Counted from the stretch's first letter, positions 45,108 through 55,194 are shown. The stretch is 64,000 nucleotides of DNA from Pontibacter pudoricolor (GCF_010092985.1 NZ_CP048106.1:434001-498000); one strand, 5' to 3'. The notes: generated by a model not told the origin, from the letters alone. Made by a program: numbers and translations.

Positions 45108-46802
45108 CTACAATGCTTTCAATAACGCCTGTTTATAATCCGCGAAAGCAGCAGCGTTAGCTTTGCTCTCAGTAAAGATCTCAAGAATACCGGCACCGGA
45201 CTCTAAAGCAAAAAATGCTGGCATCGCTTGCTCTAATTCTTCCAAAGAGCTACAAGCAGTATAGTTCATACCGAAATCCCGTGCTGTGTTGGCAGCATCC
45301 AAAGCCTGTTTGGTCTCAAAGAACTCCTCTAATTCCGGTTGCTGTTTAGGGCCGTCTATCAGCCTGAAAATGCCGCCGGCATGGTTGTTTAAAATAACGA
45401 TGCGCAGGTTAGCAGGCAGATAATTATGCCATAAACCGTTCCGGTCGTAGAAAAAAGCCATGTCGCCGGTTAGCAACGTAGTTATGCTATTGCTTGTGAG
45501 GGCGCAACCCACGGTTGTGCTGTTGCTGCCATCAATTCCGCTGGTACCGCGGTTAGCATATACTTCTATGTCTTTTCCAGCTTCCAGCCCAACTATATTG
45601 GCATACCGCACGGCCATACTGTTAGCTAAGTGCAGGTTGCTTTGTACAGGTAAACTATCCAAAATTTGCGCAACAGCAGATAATTCGCTGAAAGCAGCTT
45701 CGGACGTATGACTTTTTAGAAACGTGGCGGCTTTACTTTCAATCTCAGTCCAGTTAGAACTATAGTTTGTTTTGTTTTTAGCGGCAGTTAGAGTTTCAAA
45801 AAAAGCTTCCGGAGAGCAGCGGAGAATACGCGTGAGAGATTGAAAAGTATCTGCCACCTGGCCGGCAGGCTGTATGTGCCAGTGCGCTTTTGGTTTGTAC
45901 TTGCGCAGGTATAACTTCAGCGCCTTCGAAATAACCGATTTGCCAAATGTGATCAGCAGATCCGGTTGTAAGTTGGTCAACTTCTCCGGATCAGGGCAGG
46001 CGAGTATCGCATCCTGGTGACGTATAGTTCCAGGCAGTTCGTGCAGGTTTGCGATAAGGTCACCTACTATAAGGGCACTGCTTTTCTCAGCGAATTGCTG
46101 TAAAACCGGCTGTAGTTCTGATGTATGGTTCTGCTGCCCGGCAACTATAAGAATGCGGCTATAGTTGCTGATTTCCTGCTGGAGTTGCGCAACCTGTTTT
46201 TCGCTTAAACTATAGTCTGGCAGGTCTTCTTCAATGATCTTTACATCCGTGTCATATACCAGGTCCTCGCCGGGAGCAGGGTAGAAGGGCTCGCGTAACG
46301 GAATGTTTATATGCACCGGACCGGCTGGGTAAGCTATCGTTTCATTCAACGCCTCAGACACCATGCGTTCACTGTGCCAGATACTGTCTTTGTGCGTGAG
46401 ATCTGCCGGAAAAGTATAGCTGTTTTTAATGTGCTGGCCAAATACGTTCTGTTGCCGTATCGTTTGTCCGTCCAGTTGGTCTATCCATTCCGGTGGACGG
46501 TCGGCAGTAAGAATGAGCAGCGGCACTTGCTGAAAGAATGCTTCGGCAACGGCTGGCGCATAGTTTAATGCAGCAGTACCGGATGTACAGATCAGCACAG
46601 TTGGTTTTCCGGTTGTTAAAGCCATCCCCAGGGCAATGAAAGCAGCGGCACGCTCATCGCTTATAGTTCGCACGTTCAATTTTGGGTGGCGGGCAAAAGC
46701 TATAGTTAACGGCGCGCAACGGGAGCCTGGCGACAACACCACATTTTCCACTCCCTTGCGGGCGCAGATCTCGGCTATATTAACAACTGGCTGTAGGATC
46801 AC
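45108..46802 (-). CDS. menD: SEPHCHC synthase MenD
   Basis: A 564-residue thiamine-diphosphate enzyme. The N-terminal domain has VVLSPGSRCAPLTIAF and the catalytic-Glu region NVRTISDERAAAFIALG; the C-terminal cofactor domain has GDMAFFYDRNGLWH and NNHAGGIF. It joins isochorismate and 2-oxoglutarate in menaquinone synthesis. It is the last of three co-directional men genes; a 129-base AT-rich gap separates it from menF. Confidence 0.95.
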   Translation of the reverse strand: MILQPVVNIAEICARKGVENVVLSPGSRCAPLTIAFARHPKLNVRTISDERAAAFIALGMALTTGKPTVLICTSGTAALNYAPAVAEAFFQQVPLLILTADRPPEWIDQLDGQTIRQQNVFGQHIKNSYTFPADLTHKDSIWHSERMVSEALNETIAYPAGPVHINIPLREPFYPAPGEDLVYDTDVKIIEEDLPDYSLSEKQVAQLQQEISNYSRILIVAGQQNHTSELQPVLQQFAEKSSALIVGDLIANLHELPGTIRHQDAILACPDPEKLTNLQPDLLITFGKSVISKALKLYLRKYKPKAHWHIQPAGQVADTFQSLTRILRCSPEAFFETLTAAKNKTNYSSNWTEIESKAATFLKSHTSEAAFSELSAVAQILDSLPVQSNLHLANSMAVRYANIVGLEAGKDIEVYANRGTSGIDGSNSTTVGCALTSNSITTLLTGDMAFFYDRNGLWHNYLPANLRIVILNNHAGGIFRLIDGPKQQPELEEFFETKQALDAANTARDFGMNYTACSSLEELEQAMPAFFALESGAGILEIFTESKANAAAFADYKQALLKAL

Positions 46803-46931
46803 AGGTTCAATTTTGAATGAATGAATAACTGTATGACTGAATAGAATTTCGAAATAAATGAAATACTAAATAACGGAATAGATTCTTGAAATGATGATTG
46901 ATTTATACATATTCAATTATTCAAAATTCAG

Positions 46932-48149
46932 TTATCCAAAATTAAATTGTGAAAGAATTTTATGCATCGTCTGCATTTTATGCTGTGTTTCCTGCCATTC
47001 TTTTTCAGCATCTGATTCGCCAGTAATGCCAGCGCCTGCGTAAAGTATAGCCTCGTCTTTGAGCAATTGCATACAGCGCAGGTTTACATATAGATGTGTG
47101 CCATCGGGGCTGTTTACCGGGCCCAGGTAGCCGCTGTAGTAGCTTCGGTTGTAGCCCTCGTGCTGCAAAATAAAGTTTAGGGCAGGCTCTTTTGGCAAAC
47201 CGCAGACCGCCGATGTAGGGTGGAGCAGTTCCAGCATATCCGTACCAAGCGTCGGGAAATCCACTTCCTTCAGATCCACGCTAAAATCAGTGCGCAGGTG
47301 CATCAGGTTTCCGGCAACTATAGTTCTTGGGCCAACTTCGGTGTATTCTCGCAGGCGCAGTTTTTTAAAGCAGCTCAGAATGTAGCGCTCCACCATGCCC
47401 TGTTCTTCAATTTCCTTTTGCCGCCAGATCGCATTGCCCACCGGTTCGTCACCCAAGGCAGGTTGTGTTCCGGCCAAAGCTACTGTTCTGAATATGTTCT
47501 GAGGATCTATCGTTACCAGTATCTCCGGCGAAGCTCCCAGCCACGTACCAACTTCCGGTACCGAAACCAATGATACAAAAGCTCCTGGGTAAGATTGCAG
47601 CACCAAACTATAGGCAGCGACCAGGTTAAAGCTGGAAGGCAGTGGTTCTAAAGCCGTGCGCGACAGCACTACCTTTTCCATCTGGCCTTGGTTTATAGTT
47701 TCAATGGCTTCTGTAACGGCGCTTTTAAAACCGGTTTCGGTTTGCTGGTTTATAGTTTCAGAGGCGTGCAGGTGCCAGCTATAGTTTGTTGTTTGAGGTT
47801 GCTCCAGCGTAACTATAAATTCCTGCTTCTGAGCTTCTGTTACAGCTGCCGAAAACCGGATCTGACCTGTTTCTGAACTATAAACTACATCCGCTTTAAT
47901 GAAAATGGAAGGCTGCTCTTCAACTACAAACGGACTGAAAACAAAACCGTAAGGACTACTTTCCAGAGCAGGCTGGCTGATTTGTAAATCTTTATCAAAA
48001 GAGATGCAAACGGTGGTTTCTGTAGCTAAAGGTAATCGCCAGGCGGCTACAGGTAAGCCTAAGGCAAGGGCGGCATGTACAACCTGCTCTAAACTATAAA
48101 CTATAGAATCGGTTCCCGAATTTGTAGTGTCTGGGGCAATATCTGCCAT
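46932..48149 (-). CDS. menF: isochorismate synthase MenF
   Basis: A 405-residue chorismate-binding enzyme. The C-terminal catalytic domain shows MEKVVLSRT (the conserved Lys/Arg region), GTWLGASPEIL, AGTQP and the metal-binding segment SAVCGLPKEPAL, ending in YAGAGITGESDAEKEW. It converts chorismate to isochorismate for menaquinone synthesis. It starts four bases after the hotdog thioesterase gene, which points to one operon. Confidence 0.93.
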   Translation of the reverse strand: MADIAPDTTNSGTDSIVYSLEQVVHAALALGLPVAAWRLPLATETTVCISFDKDLQISQPALESSPYGFVFSPFVVEEQPSIFIKADVVYSSETGQIRFSAAVTEAQKQEFIVTLEQPQTTNYSWHLHASETINQQTETGFKSAVTEAIETINQGQMEKVVLSRTALEPLPSSFNLVAAYSLVLQSYPGAFVSLVSVPEVGTWLGASPEILVTIDPQNIFRTVALAGTQPALGDEPVGNAIWRQKEIEEQGMVERYILSCFKKLRLREYTEVGPRTIVAGNLMHLRTDFSVDLKEVDFPTLGTDMLELLHPTSAVCGLPKEPALNFILQHEGYNRSYYSGYLGPVNSPDGTHLYVNLRCMQLLKDEAILYAGAGITGESDAEKEWQETQHKMQTMHKILSQFNFG

Positions 48150-48153
48150 GCTG

Positions 48154-48573
48154 TTATTTTTTGTCGATCACAGCCACCGTCATGCGGCTGATGCACACCA
48201 GGTCGCCGGCTTCGTTTGTAATTTTAGTTTCCCATACCTGCGTGCTGCGGCCATTGTGCAAAACAGTTGCTTTGCCGTAAACCCAGCCTTCTTTCACGCC
48301 GCGTATGTGGTTTGCGTTTATCTCTAAACCAACACAAGCCTTCTTTGTTAGATCAACCTGAAGCGCAGCGCCTATGCTTGCCAGCGTTTCGGCAAGTACC
48401 ACCGAAGCGCCACCATGCAGCAAACCCATGGGCTGGTGCGTACGGAAATCGACAGGCATCTTACCTATTAAATATCCTTCGCCGGCTTCTGTCACTTCAA
48501 TACCCAGGTGCTCAACCATGGTATTTTTATTCCACTCCTTTACGCGCTCTAACGTACTATTATTTTTATCCAT
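48154..48573 (-). CDS. hotdog-fold thioesterase, probable DHNA-CoA hydrolase
   Basis: A 139-residue single hotdog-fold protein of the PaaI/MenI type. The active-site helix reads GLLHGGASVVLAETLAS, with the conserved HGG and the likely catalytic Glu. As the first gene of an operon with menF and menD, it most likely hydrolyses 1,4-dihydroxy-2-naphthoyl-CoA (the MenI step); family members also act on phenylacetyl-CoA and other aryl-CoAs, so this rests partly on context. Confidence 0.82.
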   Translation of the reverse strand: MDKNNSTLERVKEWNKNTMVEHLGIEVTEAGEGYLIGKMPVDFRTHQPMGLLHGGASVVLAETLASIGAALQVDLTKKACVGLEINANHIRGVKEGWVYGKATVLHNGRSTQVWETKITNEAGDLVCISRMTVAVIDKK

Positions 48574-48615
48574 AAGCTGCGATGGCTATTTTCGCGGTTG
48601 AAAAGTCTTAAAAAG

Positions 48616-48623
48616 CAAAAGTA
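48616..48623 (-). promoter_or_regulatory. possible -7 box of the men operon
   Basis: On the minus strand this reads TACTTTTG, matching the Bacteroidota -7 consensus TAnnTTTG, about 45 bases before the thioesterase start. A TTTG upstream is spaced only 16 bases away, shorter than usual. Confidence 0.35.
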
Positions 48624-48631
48624 GAAGAATT

Positions 48632-49297
48632 TTGAGTATCAAAAAAGTATACCTTATCCGCCACGGGCAAACAGATTACAACGTGCAGTGCATTGTGCAG
48701 GGCAGCGGTGTGGATTCGCATTTGAACAACGAAGGCCAGCAGCAGGCCAACCTGTTTTTCCAGCACTATAAACACATCCCTTTCCATAAAGTTTATACCT
48801 CCGCACTCCAGCGCAGCATAGAATCGGTGCAGGGCTTCCTGGATCTGGGCATACCACACGAAGCACACGCCGGCCTGAATGAGATAAACTGGGGCACCCG
48901 CGAAGGCACCCGCATTACACCCGAAGAAGATGCCTATTACCATAACATCCTGCAAACATGGACTAACGGCGATACCGGTGTTTGTATAGAAGGCGGTGAA
49001 AGCCCGGACCTGGTGGCTGCCAGGCAGGTTTCGGTGATAGAAACGATACTGAGCCGGCCCGAAGAAGAAACAATCCTGATTTGTATGCACGGCCGTGCCA
49101 TGCGCATATTATTGTGCCAGTTGCTAAAGTACCCGCTCCGCTGCATGGACCAGTTCGAACACCAGAACCTGTGCCTCTACCAGCTCGATTATACGGGCAG
49201 TATGTTCACTGTAAAAAAGTATTGCGACACAGCGCATCTGCACCTAACTAAACTGCCAGACCAAACTATAACAGCCCCGCACGAACAATTTAGGTAG
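48632..49297 (+). CDS. histidine phosphatase family protein
   Basis: A 221-residue phosphoglycerate-mutase-like protein starting at a TTG. The catalytic motif is LIRHGQTDYN near the N-terminus; later EINWGTREG supplies the proton-donor Glu and CMHGRAMRIL the second His. Members dephosphorylate sugar phosphates, nucleotides or peptides; the substrate cannot be told. It is divergent from the men operon, and their start regions nearly touch. Confidence 0.88.
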   Translation: MSIKKVYLIRHGQTDYNVQCIVQGSGVDSHLNNEGQQQANLFFQHYKHIPFHKVYTSALQRSIESVQGFLDLGIPHEAHAGLNEINWGTREGTRITPEEDAYYHNILQTWTNGDTGVCIEGGESPDLVAARQVSVIETILSRPEEETILICMHGRAMRILLCQLLKYPLRCMDQFEHQNLCLYQLDYTGSMFTVKKYCDTAHLHLTKLPDQTITAPHEQFR

Positions 49298-49302
49298 TAT
49301 AG

Positions 49303-49333
49303 TTTGAATAAAATATTTTTAAATCTAATTTTG
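49303..49333 (+). promoter_or_regulatory. Bacteroidota-type promoter of pdhC
   Basis: TTTG at 49303-49306 and TAATTTTG at 49326-49333 are separated by 19 bases, matching the -33/-7 consensus of Bacteroidota primary sigma factor promoters. The leader to the ATG at 49383 would be about 45 bases. Confidence 0.6.
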
Positions 49334-49382
49334 GGCGGATTATAAGGATGCCCGGACCGGGCGATTAAAAGATACGATAACT

Positions 49383-51104
49383 ATGGCTGAAGTAATAAAA
49401 ATGCCTAAGATGAGTGACACGATGACCGAAGGGGTGATCGCATCTTGGCTTGTTAAGGTTGGTGATAAAGTAAGTTCCGGTGATGTGCTGGCTGAAGTAG
49501 AAACCGATAAGGCAACTATGGAGCTGGAGTCTTACAACGATGGCGTACTGCTTTACATTGGTCCTAAAAAAGGCGAATCTGTTCCTATTGATGCAGTTAT
49601 AGCTATTATTGGTAAAGAAGGTGAAGATATTTCGGGCTTACTGAACGAAGCAGGCGGAAGCGCTCAGCCAGCTGAAACTGCAAAAGCTGAAGCCCCGAAG
49701 GAAGAGAAAAAAGAAGAAGCAAAACCTGCTGCAGCCAAACAGGAAGCACCGGCTGCTAAAACCTCCGTTGATACCAGCAACATCAAGGCATCTGTTATCA
49801 GAATGCCAAAAATGAGCGATACCATGACGGAAGGCGTGTTGGTTAGCTGGCTGAAAAAAGTAGGCGATAAAGTAAAGTCAGGTGATGTTCTGGCAGAAGT
49901 AGAAACCGATAAGGCTACGATGGAGCTGGAATCTTACGAAGATGGTACTTTACTTTACACCGGCGTAAATGCCGGCGATTCTGTAGCCATTGATGCCATT
50001 ATCGCGATCATTGGCGAAGAAGGCGCTGACTACAACGCCCTGCTGGAAGGTGGCGCATCTGATAACAAAGGTACTGCTGACAAACAGGAGCGTCAGGAAA
50101 ACGCACAGACGGATGAAGCTATTGAAGCCGGTGTGGATGCCGTTACTTCGGATAAAGTAGAGAGCACAACTGTACCGGCACAAGGCGCTGAAACAGAAGG
50201 TACAACTGCTGAAGGTGGCCGTATTAAAGCTTCTCCGCTGGCTAAGAAAATAGCTCAGGAGAAAGGCATTAACCTGGCACAGGTAAAAGGTACCGGCGAA
50301 GGCGGACGTATCGTTCAGCGTGATATAGAGAACTTTAAGCCAGGCGCCGCACCTGCACAACAGGCTGCTCCGGCTGCTAAACCTGCCGCTGCACCAGCTG
50401 CAACTGTACCGGGTATCCCTGCCAATTCTTATGAAGATGTGAACGTTTCGCAGATGCGTAAGGTAATTGCCCGTCGTCTGTCTGAAAGCAAGTTCTCTGC
50501 ACCGCACTTCTATCTGACCATGGAAATTGACATGGATAAGGCAATGGAAGCACGTGCCAGCATCAATGAAGTGTCTCCGGTTAAGGTATCGTTTAACGAC
50601 CTGGTGATAAAAGCTGCTGCTGCTGCATTGCGCCAGCACCCTGCGGTTAACTCGTCGTGGTTAGGCGATAAGATCCGTTATAACAAGCAGATTAATATTG
50701 GTGTAGCCGTTGCAGTTGAGGAGGGATTATTAGTACCAGTTGTGCGCAACGCCGACTATAAATCGTTGTCAACTATAGCTGCCGAAGTAAAAGACCTGGG
50801 TGGCAAAGCGAAGAACAAAAAATTGCAGCCATCTGACTGGGAGGGCAACACGTTCACCATCTCTAACCTGGGCATGTTCGGTATCGAAGAGTTTACCGCT
50901 ATCATCAACTCCCCGGATGCCTGCATTATGGCCGTTGGCGCTATCAAGCAGACGCCGGTTGTGAAGAACGGTAATATCCAGATCGGCAACGTGATGAAAG
51001 TTACGCTTTCTTGCGACCACCGCGTAGTAGATGGTGCCGTTGGCTCAGCGTTCCTGCAGACGTTTAAGAACCTGTTGGAGAACCCGGTAAGAATACTGGT
51101 GTAA
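49383..51104 (+). CDS. pdhC: dihydrolipoamide acetyltransferase (E2) of pyruvate dehydrogenase
   Basis: A 573-residue protein. Two lipoyl domains (about 1-80 and 137-215) carry the lipoylated lysines Lys43 and Lys177, each in ETDKATMELES. Acidic and Ala/Pro-rich linkers lead to the E1/E3-binding domain (about 279-316, IKASPLAKKIAQEKGINL) and the catalytic acetyltransferase domain (from about 352) with the CDHRVVDGAVG active site. It transfers acetyl groups from E1 to CoA. The E1 and E3 genes are not next to it. It has a good promoter and terminator of its own. Confidence 0.95.
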   Translation: MAEVIKMPKMSDTMTEGVIASWLVKVGDKVSSGDVLAEVETDKATMELESYNDGVLLYIGPKKGESVPIDAVIAIIGKEGEDISGLLNEAGGSAQPAETAKAEAPKEEKKEEAKPAAAKQEAPAAKTSVDTSNIKASVIRMPKMSDTMTEGVLVSWLKKVGDKVKSGDVLAEVETDKATMELESYEDGTLLYTGVNAGDSVAIDAIIAIIGEEGADYNALLEGGASDNKGTADKQERQENAQTDEAIEAGVDAVTSDKVESTTVPAQGAETEGTTAEGGRIKASPLAKKIAQEKGINLAQVKGTGEGGRIVQRDIENFKPGAAPAQQAAPAAKPAAAPAATVPGIPANSYEDVNVSQMRKVIARRLSESKFSAPHFYLTMEIDMDKAMEARASINEVSPVKVSFNDLVIKAAAAALRQHPAVNSSWLGDKIRYNKQINIGVAVAVEEGLLVPVVRNADYKSLSTIAAEVKDLGGKAKNKKLQPSDWEGNTFTISNLGMFGIEEFTAIINSPDACIMAVGAIKQTPVVKNGNIQIGNVMKVTLSCDHRVVDGAVGSAFLQTFKNLLENPVRILV

Positions 51105-51126
51105 ATTCCATCAACTATAGAGTATT

Positions 51127-51160
51127 AAAAAAGCCTTTCCGGAAATGGAAAGGCTTTTTT
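51127..51160 (+). terminator. intrinsic terminator of pdhC
   Basis: Fourteen-base arms (AAAAAAGCCTTTCC and complement) around a 6-base loop, ending in a T-run. Confidence 0.9.
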
Positions 51161-51875
51161 GTTGCTTGAACTGGGATTGACCAGTGATTTAAGGAATTTT
51201 CCTGATTGGATATGAATGTCTGAACCCGCATTAATCTGATTTATACCGCAAGTTTTACGGAGTGTAACTTGTGGTTGAGTTTTGTGTCAGTTTGAAACTG
51301 GCTTTCGGCGGAGCAGTAAAATAAAGTTTCCTGAGACGACGAACTGGTGCCTATAAATTATAGTTCTATAGTTTCATCCGGCCAGACTGGCGCCGGTATC
51401 TGACCGGTGACGTGCAGTGTGTGCGAGTCTCCAGACTCGCTGTACTATAGTTGCAGCGCGGCAATAAAGTTAAGATTTAGCTTAAAGTTTCGTAGCGGAG
51501 ACGCAAAATATTGCGTCTCTACAAACCAGGACCATCGGGCCATTGTTGGTGTTTTCACCAACAATCCAATAGTCAGGGCCTATCCTTGCTGGTGAAAATA
51601 CGCAGCAACAGCATGGTTGATTGCAGACATAGCTCTTGAAAAACCAATAATCTATTAACTGCTATAGTTCTATAGTTGCAGCTATCCCTAAACTTGCGGC
51701 AAAAATGTTGTCCTGCTAGTCTCGATTAATCCCCAAAAATCACTGGTCAATCCCGATTCAGACAAAAAGACGCAAGGTATTGCGGCTCTACAAACCAGGA
51801 ATGCCTTCGCTGACGCGCCATCAACCTGTGCCTAACTATAGTCATTCACAATTCAGGGTACTTACTTAACTATAG
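51161..51875. other. repeat-rich spacer after pdhC
   Basis: About 715 bases without a gene. It contains hairpins GCGAGTCT/AGACTCGC (51423-51440) and ATTGTTGGTG/CACCAACAAT (51542-51565), a GACGCAA/TTGCGTC unit near 51491-51518 and a degraded second one near 51767-51792, both followed by CTCTACAAACCAGGA. A segment ATTCAGACAAA near 51755 recurs near 28240 and, in part, near 59664. A complete AACTATAGTT lies at 51868-51877, on the coding edge of the next gene. Confidence 0.6.
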
Positions 51876-52424
51876 TTATACTTCCACTGTCGTATTGAGG
51901 ATGCCAAGTGCTTTGCTGATCTTTCTGGCCCATCGCACCTGCTGCTTATAGTTGTTTCCGCCCTTTGTTTCGCGGTCGTACTTGTCCTGGAACTGCCGCA
52001 TTTCAGCCAGGTGGTTTTTCAATATAATTTCCACTTCTGCTTCATTTTTCGATGTTTTACTGTCCAGGCTGTTTAGTTCTACTTCCAGGGTCTCGGCGTA
52101 CAGGTGCGCTATATCAAAATGCAGCTGCTCGTGCTGCAACGAGTAGTTTTCCCGGTAGGCCGGTTTCACCCACGATTCGTCTTTAAAAGCTACCGCGTAG
52201 GCATCATAGGTTACCCTGCCCGACCAGAAGCTGGTGTCCCGAATTTTCAGAAAAATACTGACCGTGATCTCAGCGCCTTTATGCGCATCCGAAGGTTTGG
52301 GGCTTCCTTTAAAATCCTGCCACGTTAGTTTTCGGCCTGTTTCGTAAGCCAGTACATTATAGTCCTGCGCAAAACCCTGCAGCCATAGCAGCAAACCCAA
52401 AAAGATCAGAAAAGTCCGTTTCAT
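51876..52424 (-). CDS. secreted DUF922-like putative metalloprotease
   Basis: I chose the ATG at 52424 (182 residues), which gives a clean signal peptide (MKRTFLIFLGLLLWLQGFAQ); the frame could start 16 codons earlier. The mature protein has LTWQDFKG and the zinc-protease motif HEQLHFDIAH (HExxH), typical of DUF922. It likely acts in the periplasm; the substrate is unknown. Confidence 0.8.
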   Translation of the reverse strand: MKRTFLIFLGLLLWLQGFAQDYNVLAYETGRKLTWQDFKGSPKPSDAHKGAEITVSIFLKIRDTSFWSGRVTYDAYAVAFKDESWVKPAYRENYSLQHEQLHFDIAHLYAETLEVELNSLDSKTSKNEAEVEIILKNHLAEMRQFQDKYDRETKGGNNYKQQVRWARKISKALGILNTTVEV

Positions 52425-52661
52425 GTATAGTTTTATAGTTGTATTTCCTGTATAAAGCATAAAACGGGCCAACTGTAAAGTTGGTGGTTAGGTAAATGTA
52501 ATTTTGGTTGATCATCTGCTGTAACCCGTTGACAATTATAGACCAGACCAGCAAAATGTAAGATATATACGGCAAAAGAACTTCTGCCGTACAGTATAAA
52601 GCTCTTTCTGAACTCATACCTATAGCAGCCGTACCAGTTTTATTAAACATCTACAAGCACT

Positions 52662-54479
52662 ATGGCATATCTACCTATCGAAGATCATGGCGTGATCGGA
52701 GATCTGAATACAGTGGCACTTGTCGGGCTGAACGGCTCCATCGACTTTATGTGCTTCCCTGATTTCGATTCACCTTCCATTTTTGCGTCGCTGCTGGATG
52801 ATAAAAAAGGCGGGAACTTTACGATAGAGCCATCGCACAACGACATGAAACACCGACAGATGTACCTGCCGGATACCAATGTGCTGCTTACACGCTACCT
52901 GTCTGATGAAGGTATTGGCGAAGTAACCGATTTTATGCCTGTAGAGGAACAAAGCCAGGGCAGCCGGCTCATCCGGCGTATATCGTGCGTGCATGGCGAT
53001 ATGATGTTCCGGATGCAGTGCAGCCCGCGTTTTAATTATGCCCGCTCGCCGCATACCGCTACCCAGGTAAATCAGTACGAAGTAGTATTTACCTGCACAG
53101 AAACGGATGGTATGGCTGTCAGGTTAAAAAGTACGGCGCCACTGCAAATAACCGGCACTGATGCAACGGCCACCTTCAGCCTGAAGACCGGGGAAAAAGT
53201 AGATCTGTTGCTGGAACGTGCCTCTGACCAGGAACCGGCTACACAGGAGCTGGAGAGTTTTGTAACCAGCAGCCTGTACGAGACAATAGCATACTGGAAA
53301 AACTGGGTGGCCCGATGCCATTACAAGGGCCGTTGGGTGGAGATCGTGAACCGCTCGGCATTAGTGCTGAAGCTGATGGTATCGAGCAAATACGGCTCGC
53401 TGGTGGCAGCGCCCACTTTTGGTTTGCCCGAAGAATTAGGCGGCGAGCGCAACTGGGATTACCGCTATACCTGGATTCGGGACGCCTCGTTTACCGTATA
53501 TACCCTGCTGCGACTGGGCTACAAACAGGAAGCCAGGAACTTCGTGGACTGGGTAGACCGCCAGTGCGACGCCTTACAAAGTGCCGGCCGGCTGAGGCTG
53601 ATGTATACCCTGAGCGGTAAACTGGAGCTGGATGAGATAGTGCTGGCCCACCTGGAAGGCTACAAAGGATCCAAGCCGGTACGCATTGGTAATGCTGCCT
53701 ACGACCAGGTGCAGCTGGATATTTATGGCGAACTGCTGGATGCGGTTTACCTGTATGATAAGTATGGCGCTCCCATTGCTTTTGAGTTCTGGAACGATCT
53801 GCGGCAGCAGGTGGAGTGGGTATGTGACAACTGGCAGCGCGAAGACGAAGGCATCTGGGAGGTGCGCGGCGGTAAAAAGCAGTTCCTGTACTCGCGTATG
53901 ATGTGCTGGGTAGCCATAGACCGGGCCATGAAGATCGCCGAAAACCACTCGTACCCGCTTCCGGCCCGCTGGCGCGAGGAGCGCGACAAAATCTTCTTTT
54001 CGATTCACCACGAGTTCTGGAACGAAGAACTACAGAGCTTTGTGCAATACAAGGGCGCCGATACCGTAGATGCCGCTACGCTGCTGATGCCGCTTATCCG
54101 GTTCATAAGCCCCAAAGACCCGCGCTGGCTGTCTACCCTGAAGCGGATAGAAGAGCGGCTGGTTTCGGATGCGCTGGTTTTCCGTTACCGCAATAGCGAC
54201 GGATTCGATGGCCTGAAAGGAAATGAAGGTACTTTTTCGATGTGCACGTTCTGGTATGTGGAGTGCCTGGCAAAAGCAGGGCAGATTGACAAGGCACGGC
54301 TGTATTTTGATAAGATGCTGGGTTATGCCAACCACCTGGGCCTGTACGCCGAAATGCTGGGCCTGAAAGGCAATCACCTGGGTAATTTTCCGCAGGCCTT
54401 TACGCACCTGGGCCTGATAAGTGCTGCCCTTACGATAAACGACATCCTGGAAGGGCATGAGAACAAAAAGCGATTATAG
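52662..54479 (+). CDS. GH15-family glycoside hydrolase
   Basis: A 605-residue protein with an N-terminal beta-sandwich domain (about 1-220, IEDHGVIGDLNTVALVGLNGSIDF) and a C-terminal (alpha/alpha)6 barrel. The barrel holds RNWDYRYTWIRDASF, the substrate-binding segment of GH15, and later EGTFSMCTFWYVECL with the likely catalytic Glu. Family members hydrolyse starch-type glucans or trehalose; this architecture is common for bacterial trehalases, but substrate cannot be told from sequence. There is no signal peptide, so it is cytoplasmic. Confidence 0.88.
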   Translation: MAYLPIEDHGVIGDLNTVALVGLNGSIDFMCFPDFDSPSIFASLLDDKKGGNFTIEPSHNDMKHRQMYLPDTNVLLTRYLSDEGIGEVTDFMPVEEQSQGSRLIRRISCVHGDMMFRMQCSPRFNYARSPHTATQVNQYEVVFTCTETDGMAVRLKSTAPLQITGTDATATFSLKTGEKVDLLLERASDQEPATQELESFVTSSLYETIAYWKNWVARCHYKGRWVEIVNRSALVLKLMVSSKYGSLVAAPTFGLPEELGGERNWDYRYTWIRDASFTVYTLLRLGYKQEARNFVDWVDRQCDALQSAGRLRLMYTLSGKLELDEIVLAHLEGYKGSKPVRIGNAAYDQVQLDIYGELLDAVYLYDKYGAPIAFEFWNDLRQQVEWVCDNWQREDEGIWEVRGGKKQFLYSRMMCWVAIDRAMKIAENHSYPLPARWREERDKIFFSIHHEFWNEELQSFVQYKGADTVDAATLLMPLIRFISPKDPRWLSTLKRIEERLVSDALVFRYRNSDGFDGLKGNEGTFSMCTFWYVECLAKAGQIDKARLYFDKMLGYANHLGLYAEMLGLKGNHLGNFPQAFTHLGLISAALTINDILEGHENKKRL

Positions 54480-54651
54480 CAGTTTTACCTTTTGCCGTTT
54501 TAAACTATAGCCTTTCGCAAAACAACTATACCGACAATTTGGCGCAAACCACAGGATTGGCTTTTTGTTTGAAGATGCCGTAGTTTTACAAACAGCTGCT
54601 GCTACCTATAAACTATAGCCGCAGCAAACTATAACCGTAACAACGCAACAC

Positions 54652-55194
54652 ATGACCAAAATAAGATCAACCACCGTTTTAGGCATTTACCATAACGGCG
54701 AAGTAGCCCTGGGTGCCGACGGACAGGCAACTATGGACAAGCACATTGCCAAAAGCAACGTGAAGAAGATTCGAAAACTGCTTGATGGTAAAGTAGTGAC
54801 AGGTTTTGCAGGCTCTACGGCCGATGCCTTTACACTGCTCGAGCGCTTCGAGGAAAAGCTGAATGCCTACCAGCACAACATGAAGCGCGCTGCCATTGAG
54901 CTGGCCAAAGACTGGCGTAAAGACCAGTACCTGCGCAAACTCGAAGCCATGATGATAGTCGCCAACAAAGAAGAACTGCTCATTATTTCAGGTACCGGCG
55001 ATGTGCTGGAACCGGATAACCAGATTGCGGCCATCGGTTCTGGAAGTATGTTTGCCCATTCGGCTGCGCTGGCACTTAAAAAGCATGCCCCACATTTATC
55101 AGCAGAAGAGATAGTGCGCGAGGCCCTGAACATTGCTGCCGATATCTGTATCTATACTAACCATAACCTGATCATTGAGAAACCGGCTCAGTAA
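54652..55194 (+). CDS. hslV: HslV peptidase subunit of the HslUV protease
   Basis: A 180-residue Ntn-hydrolase. The propeptide MTKIRS precedes TTVLGI, so Thr7 becomes the catalytic N-terminus. GADGQATM, VKKIRKLLDGKVVTGFAGSTADAFTLLERFEEKL and AIGSGSMFAHSAALAL are diagnostic of HslV. It forms double hexamers and degrades unfolded proteins with the HslU ATPase. hslU is not next to it. Confidence 0.95.
   Translation: MTKIRSTTVLGIYHNGEVALGADGQATMDKHIAKSNVKKIRKLLDGKVVTGFAGSTADAFTLLERFEEKLNAYQHNMKRAAIELAKDWRKDQYLRKLEAMMIVANKEELLIISGTGDVLEPDNQIAAIGSGSMFAHSAALALKKHAPHLSAEEIVREALNIAADICIYTNHNLIIEKPAQ

Noticed and set aside
51407-51595. 62-codon frame after pdhC
   Set aside because: Runs through hairpin repeats and has no protein-like pattern.
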